This document shows positions 16,168 through 24,813 of a stretch of 64,000 bases of DNA, piece after piece. Position 1 is the stretch's first letter. Every line of letters starts with the position of its first letter. The translations under genes and the position numbers were made by a program. A model generated the notes under the pieces. The model was not told where the DNA came from. It did no database searches and was given only the letters and a program-made list of their open reading frames with translations. This stretch comes from Asticcacaulis sp. (GTDB lineage: Bacteria; Pseudomonadota; Alphaproteobacteria; Caulobacterales; Caulobacteraceae), in the NCBI GenBank assembly GCA_024707255.1, contig JANQAC010000002.1, positions 1,110,001 to 1,174,000 on the forward strand, given 5' to 3'.

Positions 16168-18383
16168 AGCTTTGCCGCGCGTATACGCAGGGCATTGGCG
16201 ATGACGGATACCGAACTGAGCGACATGGCCGCCGACGCAATGACCGGCGACAGCAACAGGCCAAATGCCGGATAGAGCAGGCCGGCGGCCACCGGCACGC
16301 CAATGGTGTTGTAGGCGAAAGCAAAGACCAGGTTCTGCTTGATATTACGCATCACCACCCGGCTCAGGGCGCGCGCCTTGACGATGCCGCCCAGGTCGCC
16401 CCGGATCAGGGTGATGCCGGCGCTTTCCATGGCAATATCGGTGCCGTTGCCCATGGCGATGCCGACTGTGGCGGCGGCGAGGGCAGGGGCGTCATTGACG
16501 CCATCGCCGGCCATGGCCACCTTGTGGCCCTGGCGGATCAGATCCTCGATCACATCGCCCTTCTGGTCGGGCAGGACATCGGCGCGCACGTCCGTCAGAC
16601 CCAGTGACGCCGCAACCGCCTGGGCGGTGGCCGCGTTATCGCCGGTCAGCATGATCACATTCAGGCCCTCCGCCGCCAGGGCCTTTAGGGCGGCAGCCGT
16701 GGTGGCCTTGACCGGATCGGCGACGACGATGATGCCAGCGGGCGCGCCATCAAGCGTTATGCAGACAACCGTCTGGCCCTGATCGCGGTAAGGCTGGGCC
16801 AGCGCGGTCAGTTCCGGCGTCTCTCCGAGCAGGGCGGCATTGCCGAGTGCGATGGCCGTGCCGTCAGCCGTGCCGCTGACACCTTTGCCGTTCAGAACCT
16901 TGAAGTCACTGACCGCATAGATCGGCAGACCTTTGGCCTTGGCCTCCCTGACAATGGCGTCGGCGATCGGATGTTCGCTGAGTGCCTCGACAGCCGCCGC
17001 CGGGGCCAGTACGTGGTCCTCGTCGATCGCGCCGATCGTTCTGACTGCGATCAGCCGCGGCCTGCCCTCGGTCAGGGTGCCCGTCTTGTCGAATACCAGG
17101 GTGTCTACGCCCTCGAAGGCTTCGAGGACGGCGGCGTCGCGCACCAGTATGCCTTCGCGGGCGGCGCGGCCGGTGCCGGCCATGATCGACATTGGCGTGG
17201 CCAGGCCCAGGGCGCACGGACAGGCGATGATCAGCACGGCGATGGCGTTCATCAGGGCGTGGCCGAGACGCGGCTCCGGTCCCCACAGCATCCAGCCGGC
17301 AAAGGTCAGAACGGCGCACAGGACGACGGCCGGTACGAACCAGCCGGAAACCGTATCGGCGACACGCTGGATAGGCGCACGCGATCGCTGCGCCTGGCCG
17401 ACACGGGCGACGATCTGCGCCAGCAGGGTATCGTTGCCGATACGTGTGGCTTTCATAGTCAGGCTGCCGGACTGATTGACCGTGGCGCCGGTCACCTTGT
17501 CACCCGGCTGTTTGCTGACGGGCATGGCTTCACCCGTAAGCATGGATTCATCGACATGGCTGGCCCCATCGATCACCTCGCCATCGGTCGGCACCTTTTC
17601 GCCGGGACGGATGCGCAGGGTGTCCCCGACCTGTACCTGTGCAAGCGGGATCGTCTCTTCCTCCCCGTCGCGCAGACGATGAGCCGTGGCGGGCGCCAGT
17701 TTCAGCAGGGCGCGAATGGCGTCGCCGGTCTGGGCGCGCGCCTTCAGTTCGAGCACTTGGCCGACCAGCACCAGGGTGGTGATGACGGCGGCGGCTTCAA
17801 AGTAGACGTCGGGCGCCATGCCGGCCATATGCGGAAAAGCGTCGGGCAGAAGCACCGCCACCACGGAATAGGCCCAGGCTACCAGGACGCCAAGGGCGAT
17901 CAGGGTGAACATGTTGAGGTGACGTGTCGTCAGGGATTGCCAGCCGCGCACCAGGAAGGGCCAGCCGCCCCACAAGGCCACAGGCGTGGCGAGGAGTAGC
18001 TGTATCCAGACAGACAGGCGATCCGGCACCACGGCTGACAGGCCCAGATGGGCGCCCATGGCCAGAATGGCGACCGGGACGGACAGGAGGGCCGAAATCC
18101 ACAGGCGACGGGTCATGTCGGCCAGTTCCGGATTGGCGGTATCCTCCAGGGTAATGACTTCCGGCTCCAGAGCCATGCCGCAGATCGGGCATGATCCGGG
18201 GCCTTCCTGGCGGATCTGCGGATGCATCGGGCATGTATAGATGACGGCCTCGCCTGCCTTCGGTGCAGGGACGGGCGTTACAGGCGCTGTATGGCCGTGG
18301 CAACAGGACTTGGCTTCATGACCGGTGTCAACAGGGGCATGTGAATCTGGGGCATGTGAATGATGATGTGTGTGTTCGGGCAT
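16164..18383 (-). CDS. copA: Copper-translocating P1B-type ATPase
   Basis: 739 residues; exports Cu(I) from the cytoplasm. The N-terminus is His-rich ([19 protein letters not shown]) and then has the heavy-metal-binding [22 protein letters not shown] box instead of GMxCxxC domains. Eight membrane segments are expected. The ion-site CPC is at residues 388-390 ([12 protein letters not shown]), the phosphorylated Asp432 in DKTGTLTEG, and the hinge in TGDNAATAQ and [11 protein letters not shown]. It lies 9 bases behind csoR on the same strand, so the two form an operon repressed by CsoR. Confidence 0.93.
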   Translation of the reverse strand: MPEHTHHHSHAPDSHAPVDTGHEAKSCCHGHTAPVTPVPAPKAGEAVIYTCPMHPQIRQEGPGSCPICGMALEPEVITLEDTANPELADMTRRLWISALLSVPVAILAMGAHLGLSAVVPDRLSVWIQLLLATPVALWGGWPFLVRGWQSLTTRHLNMFTLIALGVLVAWAYSVVAVLLPDAFPHMAGMAPDVYFEAAAVITTLVLVGQVLELKARAQTGDAIRALLKLAPATAHRLRDGEEETIPLAQVQVGDTLRIRPGEKVPTDGEVIDGASHVDESMLTGEAMPVSKQPGDKVTGATVNQSGSLTMKATRIGNDTLLAQIVARVGQAQRSRAPIQRVADTVSGWFVPAVVLCAVLTFAGWMLWGPEPRLGHALMNAIAVLIIACPCALGLATPMSIMAGTGRAAREGILVRDAAVLEAFEGVDTLVFDKTGTLTEGRPRLIAVRTIGAIDEDHVLAPAAAVEALSEHPIADAIVREAKAKGLPIYAVSDFKVLNGKGVSGTADGTAIALGNAALLGETPELTALAQPYRDQGQTVVCITLDGAPAGIIVVADPVKATTAAALKALAAEGLNVIMLTGDNAATAQAVAASLGLTDVRADVLPDQKGDVIEDLIRQGHKVAMAGDGVNDAPALAAATVGIAMGNGTDIAMESAGITLIRGDLGGIVKARALSRVVMRNIKQNLVFAFAYNTIGVPVAAGLLYPAFGLLLSPVIASAAMSLSSVSVIANALRIRAAKL

Positions 18384-18392
18384 GGTATCCGC

Positions 18393-18665
18393 CTATTCGT
18401 ACTTCTTGAGCAGGGTCATGATCTCGGCGATCTGCGCCGCCTGCTGCGTTTCGTTTTCGCCGGCGGAGCGCTTGAGGCAGGATTGCATGTGCGTTTCCAG
18501 TACGGCCAGTTCGATGGATTTAAGGGCGCTGCGGGCGGCGCGGAGCTGGGTCAGGATGTCTATACAGTACCGCTCGTCCGCGACCATGCGCTTGACGGCT
18601 TCTATCTGTCCGGCGGCGCGGTTGAGCGCGGGCAGTTGGGCGGAATGGGAGGGGTGGTGCGCCAT
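18393..18665 (-). CDS. csoR: CsoR/FrmR-family copper-sensing repressor
   Basis: 90 residues, all-helical DUF156 fold. The Cu(I) ligand triad Cys34 (RYCIDIL), His59 and Cys63 (ETHMQSC) is complete, which separates it from FrmR/RcnR-type members. Apo-CsoR should bind the two palindromes directly upstream and release them on Cu(I) binding. It is the first gene of the csoR-copA operon; the copA partner makes copper the likely signal. Confidence 0.92.
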   Translation of the reverse strand: MAHHPSHSAQLPALNRAAGQIEAVKRMVADERYCIDILTQLRAARSALKSIELAVLETHMQSCLKRSAGENETQQAAQIAEIMTLLKKYE

Positions 18666-18676
18666 ATTGACATCCT

Positions 18677-18695
18677 TATACCTGGGTGGGGTATA
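18677..18695. promoter_or_regulatory. CsoR-type operator 2 (promoter-proximal)
   Basis: TATACCTGGGTGGGGTATA is a 19-bp imperfect palindrome of the TATACC-GC tract-GGTATA kind used by CsoR proteins. It begins 12 bases upstream of the csoR start codon. Its centre is 26 bp from that of operator 1. Confidence 0.65.
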
Positions 18696-18698
18696 TTT

Positions 18699-18727
18699 TG
18701 AATATACCCCTAATGGGTATAAGTCAA
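18699..18727 (-). promoter_or_regulatory. csoR-copA promoter overlapping the operator
   Basis: On the reverse strand TTGACT (18722-18727), a 17-base spacer and TATTCA (18699-18704). The spacer is almost exactly operator 1, so bound repressor would block polymerase. Confidence 0.6.
18703..18721. promoter_or_regulatory. CsoR-type operator 1
   Basis: TATACCCCTAATGGGTATA is a 19-bp near-perfect palindrome inside the spacer of the csoR-copA promoter. Together with operator 2 it gives two sites on the same DNA face pattern (26-bp centre spacing), fitting two CsoR tetramers. Confidence 0.72.
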
Positions 18728-18761
18728 TGCGGCATTGTGTCGGTTTTAAACCGGCTGAGCC

Positions 18762-18790
18762 TTGCCAAGCCGTGACAAAGCGGTTATAGC
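18762..18790 (+). promoter_or_regulatory. Promoter of rplK-rplA
   Basis: TTGCCA (18762-18767), a 17-base spacer and TATAGC (18785-18790), followed by a leader of about 95 bases before the rplK start. It lies back-to-back with the csoR promoter. Confidence 0.55.
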
Positions 18791-18887
18791 GCGCGCTCTT
18801 CGTTGCAAGACGAGGCTAAATCCGTGGGAGCAGAGATGCGCACCACGGCTCACAATACGCTCCCCGGAGCGTTATATGGAGATATCA

Positions 18888-19316
18888 ATGGCTAAGAAAA
18901 TCCTGGGCTATATCAAGCTCCAGGTGAAGGCCGGCTCTGCCACGCCTTCGCCCCCCATCGGCCCTGCACTGGGTCAACGCGGCGTCAATATCATGGGTTT
19001 CTGTAAGGAATTCAACGCCCGTACCGAAAACGTCGAGAAGGGCACGCCGCTTCCGACCATCATCACCGTCTATCAGGACAAGTCGTTCACCTTCGTGACG
19101 AAGACGCCGCCGGCGACCTTCTTCATCAAGCAGGCGCTGAACCTGAAGTCCGGCTCGAAGCTGCCGGGCCGCGATTCCGCCGGCAAGATCACGCGCGCTC
19201 AACTGCGCAATATCGCCGAAAAGAAGATGAAGGATCTGAGCGCCCACGATCTCGATCAGGCGACCAAGATCATCGAAGGTTCCGCCCGTTCCATGGGCCT
19301 GCAGGTGGTGGACTAA
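18888..19316 (+). CDS. rplK: 50S ribosomal protein L11
   Basis: 142 residues, [20 protein letters not shown], then [22 protein letters not shown] (proline-rich N-domain linked to the GTPase-associated centre) and the RNA-binding C-domain [17 protein letters not shown]. Start chosen at 18888 because it gives the universal MAKK opening and has GGAG 7 bases upstream; longer in-frame starts are not conserved. One base separates its stop from the rplA start. Confidence 0.97.
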   Translation: MAKKILGYIKLQVKAGSATPSPPIGPALGQRGVNIMGFCKEFNARTENVEKGTPLPTIITVYQDKSFTFVTKTPPATFFIKQALNLKSGSKLPGRDSAGKITRAQLRNIAEKKMKDLSAHDLDQATKIIEGSARSMGLQVVD

Positions 19317-19317
19317 T

Positions 19318-20004
19318 ATGACCAAGATCGCAAAGCGTATTAAGGCGTGGGAAAACGACGCCAACAAGTTCTACGGCCTGACCGAAGCGCTAAACGTCGT
19401 CAAGGCGAACGCCAAGGCCAAGTTCGACGAATCCGTTGAAATCGCCGTCAATCTGGGCGTTGACCCGCGTCACGCCGACCAACAGGTCCGTGGCGTTGTC
19501 AACCTGCCGTCCGGCACCGGCAAGGACGTCCGCGTCGCCGTATTCGCCAAGGACAAGAAGGCTGAAGAAGCTCTCGCCGCCGGCGCTGAAGTCGTTGGCG
19601 CCGAAGACCTGGTCGAAAAGATCATGGGTGGCTTCATGGATTTCGACCGCGTCATCGCCTCTCCGGACATGATGGCCCTGGTCGGTCGTCTCGGTAAGGT
19701 GCTCGGCCCGCGCGGCCTGATGCCGAACCCGAAGGTCGGCACCGTCACCCCGAACGTCGCCCAGGCCGTCAAGGACGCCAAGGGTGGTGCGGTCGAGTTC
19801 CGCGTCGAAAAGGCCGGTATCGTCCACGTCGGCGTCGGCAAGGTCTCCTTCACGACCGAAGCTCTCGAACTGAACGTCAAGGCTCTGGTTGATGCGCTCG
19901 TCAAGGCGCGTCCGTCGGGCGCCAAGGGCCTCTATGTCAAGAAGATCGCTCTGTCTTCGACCATGGGCCCAGGCGTGAAGGTTGATACGGCCTCCGCTTC
20001 GTAA
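19318..20004 (+). CDS. rplA: 50S ribosomal protein L1
   Basis: 228 residues beginning [20 protein letters not shown]. Typical landmarks: [20 protein letters not shown], the [20 protein letters not shown] loop and [11 protein letters not shown]. It binds the L1 stalk of 23S rRNA and in many bacteria represses its own mRNA. It is cotranscribed with rplK and stopped by a strong terminator; unusually, rplJ does not follow. Confidence 0.97.
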   Translation: MTKIAKRIKAWENDANKFYGLTEALNVVKANAKAKFDESVEIAVNLGVDPRHADQQVRGVVNLPSGTGKDVRVAVFAKDKKAEEALAAGAEVVGAEDLVEKIMGGFMDFDRVIASPDMMALVGRLGKVLGPRGLMPNPKVGTVTPNVAQAVKDAKGGAVEFRVEKAGIVHVGVGKVSFTTEALELNVKALVDALVKARPSGAKGLYVKKIALSSTMGPGVKVDTASAS

Positions 20005-20026
20005 GTTTTTCAGACTGAAAATAATT

Positions 20027-20057
20027 AAGCCGCTCCAGAGATGGAGCGGCTTTTTTT
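20027..20057 (+). terminator. Terminator of rplKA, probably shared with miaE
   Basis: AAGCCGCTCCA pairs with TGGAGCGGCTT around GAGA, with seven T on the + side and a partly A/T-rich flank (AATAATTAA) on the other. It sits between two convergent genes; the last bases overlap the miaE stop codon. Confidence 0.88.
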
Positions 20058-20655
20058 ATGCCGGTGGGCCGGAGTGAAAGCGAAATCCCGTATCAGGCTC
20101 GGCGATCAATGCCTGCTCGGTTTCGCGGATAATTGGAATGCGTTGCGCGATATCGTCAGCATCCCCATACAGGGCCGCCAGCTTGAGGTAACCGGTGAAA
20201 TGACGCGCCTCACTTTTCAGCAGGCCTTTGTAGAACTTGCCTAGTTCTTCATCCAGATACGGCGCGATGGCGCCGAAACGCTCGCAGGATCGCGCCTCGA
20301 TAAAGGCGCTGATCAGCAGGATATCGATCATCATTCCGGGCTCGGTACGGCGGCACAGGCGGCGCAGGCCCATGGCATAGCGCGAGGGCGTAAGAGGACG
20401 AAGCGCAATGCCGCGCCGCTTCATGATCTTCATCACCTGCTCGTGGTGCGCCAGTTCTTCGCGCGCCAGACGGGCCATGGCCATGACCAGAGCCTCGCAT
20501 TCCTGATATTTGGCCATCAGGTTTATGGCATTGCTGGCAGCCTTGTATTCGCAGTTCTTGTGGTCGAGCAGCAGCAGGTCCTGGTTTTTCAGCGCCGCCC
20601 CCACCCAGGCGGATGGTGTCGGGCTGCCCAGAAAATTGTGGATATCAGTCAGCAT
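20056..20655 (-). CDS. miaE: tRNA-(ms2io6A37) hydroxylase MiaE-type
   Basis: 199 residues from ATG at 20655, with AAGGAG 6 bases upstream; 9 further codons upstream are in frame but not needed. A ferritin-like di-iron four-helix fold is supported by Glu36, Glu67-x-x-His70 (EELAHH), Glu120 and Glu149-x-x-His152 (EARHFTGY). MiaE hydroxylates the isopentenyl side chain of the modified A37 in tRNAs that read U-starting codons, using O2. It lies inside the ribosomal-protein block, on the opposite strand. Confidence 0.88.
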   Translation of the reverse strand: MLTDIHNFLGSPTPSAWVGAALKNQDLLLLDHKNCEYKAASNAINLMAKYQECEALVMAMARLAREELAHHEQVMKIMKRRGIALRPLTPSRYAMGLRRLCRRTEPGMMIDILLISAFIEARSCERFGAIAPYLDEELGKFYKGLLKSEARHFTGYLKLAALYGDADDIAQRIPIIRETEQALIAEPDTGFRFHSGPPA

Positions 20656-21049
20656 GGAAACTCCTTGCGCGTCTCTTGGCAAGGCCGGATTTGGAAATCA
20701 AGTCATCACGTCAATCCGTGGTTATCGGCGCGTCATCAAGTTGTAACAAATGTAAATAAATTCGGCCAAGAAATTTTCATGTTTATGCAAAAATATCTCT
20801 TGAAAACATTACCTATTGTTCACTCGACTTCCTGTGTCGTTGCGGTATTTTCAGACTTGTGGGATTCGGCATATTAGTGTTATGCGAGCCGCGAGATTTC
20901 AAGGCGGCTTAATACTGCTTTTGCATCATTTATTTCCTGCCATTATTTGGCGGATGACAGGTTTATCTGAGTGAACTTCCTCTCCGGGTTGCCGCAGCTC
21001 AGGTAATGTGGGGGAAGATGTAGGCGCATCTTCCCCTTTTATATTGCCT
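20656..21049. other. 394-bp intergenic region, AT-rich, no clear protein
   Basis: The region separates two reverse-strand genes. Its first half is AT-rich (around 20745-20880) and would hold promoters for miaE. I see no convincing ORF; a 32-codon frame from an ATG at 20779 (MFMQKYLLKTLPIVHS) lacks support. Near its end lies a + strand terminator (21011-21040) that no annotated + strand gene needs, so a small forward transcript is possible. Confidence 0.5.
21011..21040 (+). terminator. Orphan forward-strand terminator
   Basis: GGGGAAGATG pairs with CATCTTCCCC around TAGGCG, followed by TTTT then ATAT. On the reverse strand the tail is CCCCCACATT, so it acts in the + direction. The nearest upstream + gene (rplA) already has its own terminator a kilobase earlier. 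Confidence 0.65.
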
Positions 21050-21970
21050 TCAGGAGGCGAGGCGCTCTGCCTCGGCGTCCGGATTGGGCAGGACGCCCAG
21101 TTCGATCAGGTCCGGTTCGCCGGCGGTCTTGATGATGTCATAGATGACCTGCTTTTCTTCGGCGCTGAAATAGGCATCGCCCCGGCCGCCGACGCCCTTG
21201 TTGAAGCGCACGGCTTCCTTGTCCTGCATAGCCAGTTGCAAGGCCGCCTGCGCCTGTTCACGGCTGTAGGTGTGAGCAGGATCAACATGCTGGATGATGG
21301 CCATAAGCAGGTCGACCGGACGCTCCACGAGATCTTCGTAACGCATCCACAGGGGCGGACGCGTGCCCTTTTCCATGCAGGCTTTTGAATAACGCAGCCA
21401 GCTACCATAATGACGCGCGTACCACAGCGGCGCGAAATGAACCAGGCCATGCCGGCGTTCTTCGGGCGTCATTTCCGAAAAAGGCTTGCCGTTCTCGGTC
21501 AGGAAATCCCAGTCGGGATAGCCGCCGGTTGCCAGGTTTTTCTCCTGATGGTTTGCCCAGGAAACAAGCGTATCGAGGATGTTGCGCGTGGCGATCAGCA
21601 CCGGGATATCGAAGGCTTCAACGATTTCGGTGGTCGCCTGGGTGGCCACGGTGTGCAGGTGCATGACGGCTGCACGCGGCGTGGTGTCGGTCAGGACGTG
21701 CTGGTTGAAAATCAGAGGAAAATAGGGTTCTCGGTTGGGACCGACGGCGACATACGAGCCGCGTGACAGGTGCGCCTGGTAGTGGAAGCTGAGCAGGTGG
21801 ATCAGCGCCACCCGCATATAGGTGCCACCCACCTTTAGCGGATAGGCCAGTATGGTCTGGATGTTTTTGGTTTTGGTGGCGGTGATCATGCCGCGCATTT
21901 CCGCCGTGATCTCGCCGGTATGGACCGGCATGGTGCTCATGATTTTGTAAATCGCTTCATATGCGGACAT
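21050..21970 (-). CDS. Sulfotransferase-domain protein
   Basis: 306 residues from ATG at 21970, which has AGGAG 6 bases upstream. The fold is suggested by a PAPS 5'-phosphosulfate loop-like AYPLKVGGTYMR, the 3'-phosphate motif IATRNILDTLVSW, RYEDLVERPVDLL, and a GxxG motif near the C-terminus (NKGVGGRGDAYFSAEE). These are the sulfotransferase_1 landmarks in order, but the first loop is not the usual YPKSGTTW form. The acceptor substrate is unknown. No neighbouring polysaccharide cluster explains it. Confidence 0.75.
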   Translation of the reverse strand: MSAYEAIYKIMSTMPVHTGEITAEMRGMITATKTKNIQTILAYPLKVGGTYMRVALIHLLSFHYQAHLSRGSYVAVGPNREPYFPLIFNQHVLTDTTPRAAVMHLHTVATQATTEIVEAFDIPVLIATRNILDTLVSWANHQEKNLATGGYPDWDFLTENGKPFSEMTPEERRHGLVHFAPLWYARHYGSWLRYSKACMEKGTRPPLWMRYEDLVERPVDLLMAIIQHVDPAHTYSREQAQAALQLAMQDKEAVRFNKGVGGRGDAYFSAEEKQVIYDIIKTAGEPDLIELGVLPNPDAEAERLAS

Positions 21971-22060
21971 GACGTCTCCTGAACTCGCGGCGTACTCGCT
22001 GATGAAACGCATCAGACGCGATTCGGAGTTAGAATTTCATTAACCACGTTGGGTGGCGGC

Positions 22061-23035
22061 TCAGGCGGAAAGCCGTCCAAACGTTTGCCGGTAAGCGGTG
22101 GGGGTGGTGCCCATCTGTTCGCGGAAGTGGTGGCGCAGGTTCGTCGGTGTGCCGAAACCGGTGTGTTCGGCTATGCGCTCGATGCTGATATCGCTGGTTT
22201 CCAGATGATCGCGGGCCTCGCATAACCTGACATTCAGTAGCCATTTGGCCGGCGTCATGCCCGTCGCTTCGCTGAAGCGGCGCAGGAAGGTGCGCTCGCT
22301 CATGCCGGCGCGCCGGGCCAGGTCAGGGATGCGATGCTCCTGATGCAGATGCTTGCGCATATGGTCGAGCAGGGGGCCGAGGCGATCGCTTTCATAGCTG
22401 ACCGGCACACTGCGCTCAATAAATTGCGCCTGTCCGCCATCCCGGTGCGGCGGCACGACCAGGCGGCGCGCCACGGTATTGGCGGCGGCCGGCCCGAAAT
22501 CGCGGCGGATCAGGTGCAGGCACAAATCGATGCCGGCGGCACTGCCGGCGGAGGTCAGGATCTGGCCCTCGTCGACATAAAGCACATCGGGTACGATTTC
22601 GATGTCTGGATAGGCGGCCTTGACGTGATCGGTGTATTTCCAGTGCGTGGTGGCGCGTTTGCCAGCCAGCAGCCCGCTGGCCGCCAGGACATAGACGCCG
22701 GAACAGATGGTCAGGATACGGGCGCCGCACCTGTGGGCAGCCCGCAGAACCTCGGTCAGTTCCACTGGTACGGGGCGGTCGATCGGCCAACCCGGAATAA
22801 TGACCGTGCCGGCATCAGCGAAAATCGCCAGTCCGGCATCCGCCGTCACACGCAGGCCGGCCGTGGTGCGCACCGGCCCGCCTTCCAGGGCGGCGATCTG
22901 GAAACTGTACCAGTCGGGGCCCATTTCCGGTCGGTCCAGGCCGAACAGTTCTACAGCGATGCTGAATTCGAACAGCGGCATTCCGTCAAAGGCGAGGAGG
23001 GCGACTTTACGATTAAAGGGTTGTGGTTTTGGCAT
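22061..23035 (-). CDS. GlxA/FtrA-family transcriptional regulator
   Basis: 324 residues. The N-terminal DJ-1/PfpI-like domain (KVALLAFDGMPLFEFSIAVELFG, nucleophile-elbow Cys in LTICSGVYVLAASGLLAGK) is fused to a C-terminal AraC DNA-binding domain with two helix-turn-helix units (IPDLARRAGMSERTFLRRF and SIERIAEHTGFGTPTNLRHHF). Members sense small metabolites such as arginine or choline derivatives. The target genes are not obvious here. It is divergent from rplJ, whose 400-bp leader lies between. Confidence 0.88.
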   Translation of the reverse strand: MPKPQPFNRKVALLAFDGMPLFEFSIAVELFGLDRPEMGPDWYSFQIAALEGGPVRTTAGLRVTADAGLAIFADAGTVIIPGWPIDRPVPVELTEVLRAAHRCGARILTICSGVYVLAASGLLAGKRATTHWKYTDHVKAAYPDIEIVPDVLYVDEGQILTSAGSAAGIDLCLHLIRRDFGPAAANTVARRLVVPPHRDGGQAQFIERSVPVSYESDRLGPLLDHMRKHLHQEHRIPDLARRAGMSERTFLRRFSEATGMTPAKWLLNVRLCEARDHLETSDISIERIAEHTGFGTPTNLRHHFREQMGTTPTAYRQTFGRLSA

Positions 23036-23434
23036 GATTTATACGATAGTGGGAATTTGCGCCATATTCAAGCCGTCCGGTATCATCCGAGAAAACACGA
23101 TACGGCCTCTTGATTTATCAACGCTTTGCCTGTAATGACCGCGCCTCGGCTTGGGGAACCCATGTTCTCTATGTCGTTCTGTCAGAGACCTTCGGGGATC
23201 AGGGGCCGCCTGATCCATAATAGCCGGGAGCCCCCGGATGCCGAAATTAGACGGGACGCGAAACGCCATCAAAGTTTACCTGTATTTCCTTAAATGCGGA
23301 AGTCTGGTGCCTTTGGGTGATCAGCATCTCATCTCGACAGCGATCGTAACGTTTCCGGTTTCTGGAAGCGCCAAAATCATTTGTTAGTTTTGAACGGATT
23401 GTCCGTTTGAAGCATCACCCCATGGAGGCCAGCA
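23036..23434 (+). promoter_or_regulatory. rplJ promoter and 5' leader region (L10 leader candidate)
   Basis: 399 bases without a supported protein. A sigma70-like pair TTGATT (23110-23115), 17-base spacer, TAATGA (23133-23138) would give a leader of nearly 300 bases. Inside it GGATCAGG pairs perfectly with CCTGATCC (23196-23216), and a second GC hairpin CCGGGAG...CCCCCGG follows at about 23223-23238. Long structured leaders before rplJ commonly bind L10-L12 for autoregulation; that role is inferred. Confidence 0.45.
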
Positions 23435-23947
23435 ATGGACCGCGCAAAAAAGGCCGAGTCGATCGAAGAGCTCAAGAGCGTCTTCGCCGAATCCGGCTCC
23501 GTGGTTGTTACCCAGTATTCGGGTATGACCTTTGTGGAAATGTCTGAACTTCGCAACCGTCTTCGTAAAGAAGGCGCGGTGCTGAAGGTGTTTAAGAACC
23601 GTCTGGCTCAAAAGGCCCTGAACGGCTCGGTTGGCGAAAAGGGCGATGCCCTCTTCAAGGGCCCGGTCGCTCTGGTCTATTCGGCCGATCCGGTTACCGC
23701 TGCGAAAATCTCTTCCCAGTACGCCAAGGAAAATGACAAGCTCAAGATCATTGGCGGCATCATGGGGACGGACGTTCTCAACGAAGCAGGCGTCAAGGCC
23801 CTGGCCACCCTGCCTTCGCTCGACGAACTGCGCGGCAAGCTCATCGGCCTCCTGCAAGCTCCGGCGACCAAGATCGCTGGCGTTCTGCAAGCCCCAGCCG
23901 GTGCCGTGGCCCGCGTCATCGCGGCCCATGCCGAAAAAGCGGCTTAA
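23435..23947 (+). CDS. rplJ: 50S ribosomal protein L10
   Basis: 170 residues, [20 protein letters not shown], then [20 protein letters not shown] and a C-terminal helix ([20 protein letters not shown]) that carries the L12 dimers. GGAGG is 6 bases upstream. It forms the base of the L7/L12 stalk, and rplL follows 51 bases on, as usual. Confidence 0.97.
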   Translation: MDRAKKAESIEELKSVFAESGSVVVTQYSGMTFVEMSELRNRLRKEGAVLKVFKNRLAQKALNGSVGEKGDALFKGPVALVYSADPVTAAKISSQYAKENDKLKIIGGIMGTDVLNEAGVKALATLPSLDELRGKLIGLLQAPATKIAGVLQAPAGAVARVIAAHAEKAA

Positions 23948-23998
23948 GCAACCTCATTCATTATCACATCAACACATCTTATCTTTTAAGGAAATCAC

Positions 23999-24389
23999 AT
24001 GTCTAAGTTGGAAAAGCTGGTCGAAGACCTGTCCGCCCTGTCCGTCCTGGAAGCCGCTGAGCTCTCCAAGCTGCTCGAAGAAAAAGTGGGGCGTCTCCGC
24101 TGCCGCTCCGGTCGCCGTTGCCGCTGCCGCTCCGGCCGCCGGTGGCGCTGCCGCCGCTGACGCTGGCGAAGAGCAAACCGAGTTCACCGTTGTCATCGTT
24201 GACGGCGGCGACAAGAAGATCAACGTGATCAAGGAAATCCGCGGCATCCGCGCCGATCTCGGCCTGAAGGAAGCCAAGGACCTCGTTGAAGGTGCTCCGG
24301 CGACCGTCAAGGAAAACATCTCGAAGCAGGAAGCCGCTGACATCAAGAAGAAGCTTGAAGAAGCCGGCGCCAAGGTCGAAGTTAAGTAA
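23999..24389 (+). CDS. rplL: 50S ribosomal protein L7/L12, frame broken by one base
   Basis: Starts [29 protein letters not shown] (N-terminal dimerisation domain); the frame then runs out because the A-run at 24081-24085 has one A too many. With four A it reads [17 protein letters not shown] (Ala/Pro hinge) and the complete C-terminal domain ([40 protein letters not shown]) to the stop at 24387-24389, 129 residues. L7/L12 recruits translation GTPases and is single-copy, so a true frameshift is implausible; I treat it as a sequence error. Confidence 0.93.
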
Positions 24390-24419
24390 TTTCGTCTTCG
24401 GAAAATCTTCTGAAAAATT

Positions 24420-24451
24420 CAGGCCCGGACGTTCGCGTTCGGGCCTGTTTT
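24420..24451 (+). terminator. Terminator or attenuator between rplL and rpoB
   Basis: CAGGCCCGGACG pairs (one G-T) with CGTTCGGGCCTG around TTCG and is followed by TTTT. In many bacteria the rplL-rpoB gap holds a partial terminator that sets the ratio of stalk protein to polymerase. Confidence 0.78.
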
Positions 24452-24813
24452 GTTATATGCATTGGCGCCTGAATGAGCATTCAAAAATTGGTCTTGACAA
24501 ATTTGAAAAATATTAAATTCACCCTCTTTACGAACGGGGATAAGTGAGCTATGTGACGCTCCCCCTCAAGGCGTATTGCGTCTGATGTCGGGGCCCGAAT
24601 GCCGGTCTTATGCTCTTTCTGCCGGAGAAGGGTTGGTCCTCTAGGATCATAAAAACAGCGTCTTTGGTGTCAAAAGCCAAAAAAGAGCAGGCGCAAGGCA
24701 AACCTTTCGGCCCGGAAGTGGCCAAAACCCTAACCTTCGCGCGCAGTTCCACTGCACAAATTCGATCTCATAAAGCGTTTTATACGCCCACCTAACCTGT
24801 GTCAGGAAAAACG
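24452..24813 (+). promoter_or_regulatory. rplL-rpoB intergenic region
   Basis: About 360 bases with no credible ORF. A consensus -35 hexamer TTGACA stands at 24494-24499 in a strongly AT-rich stretch (to about 24520), but the -10 partner is not clear (candidates TAAATT or ATTCAC with off-size spacing). It may supply an rpoBC promoter downstream of the terminator. The rest is unstructured to my eye. Confidence 0.35.
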
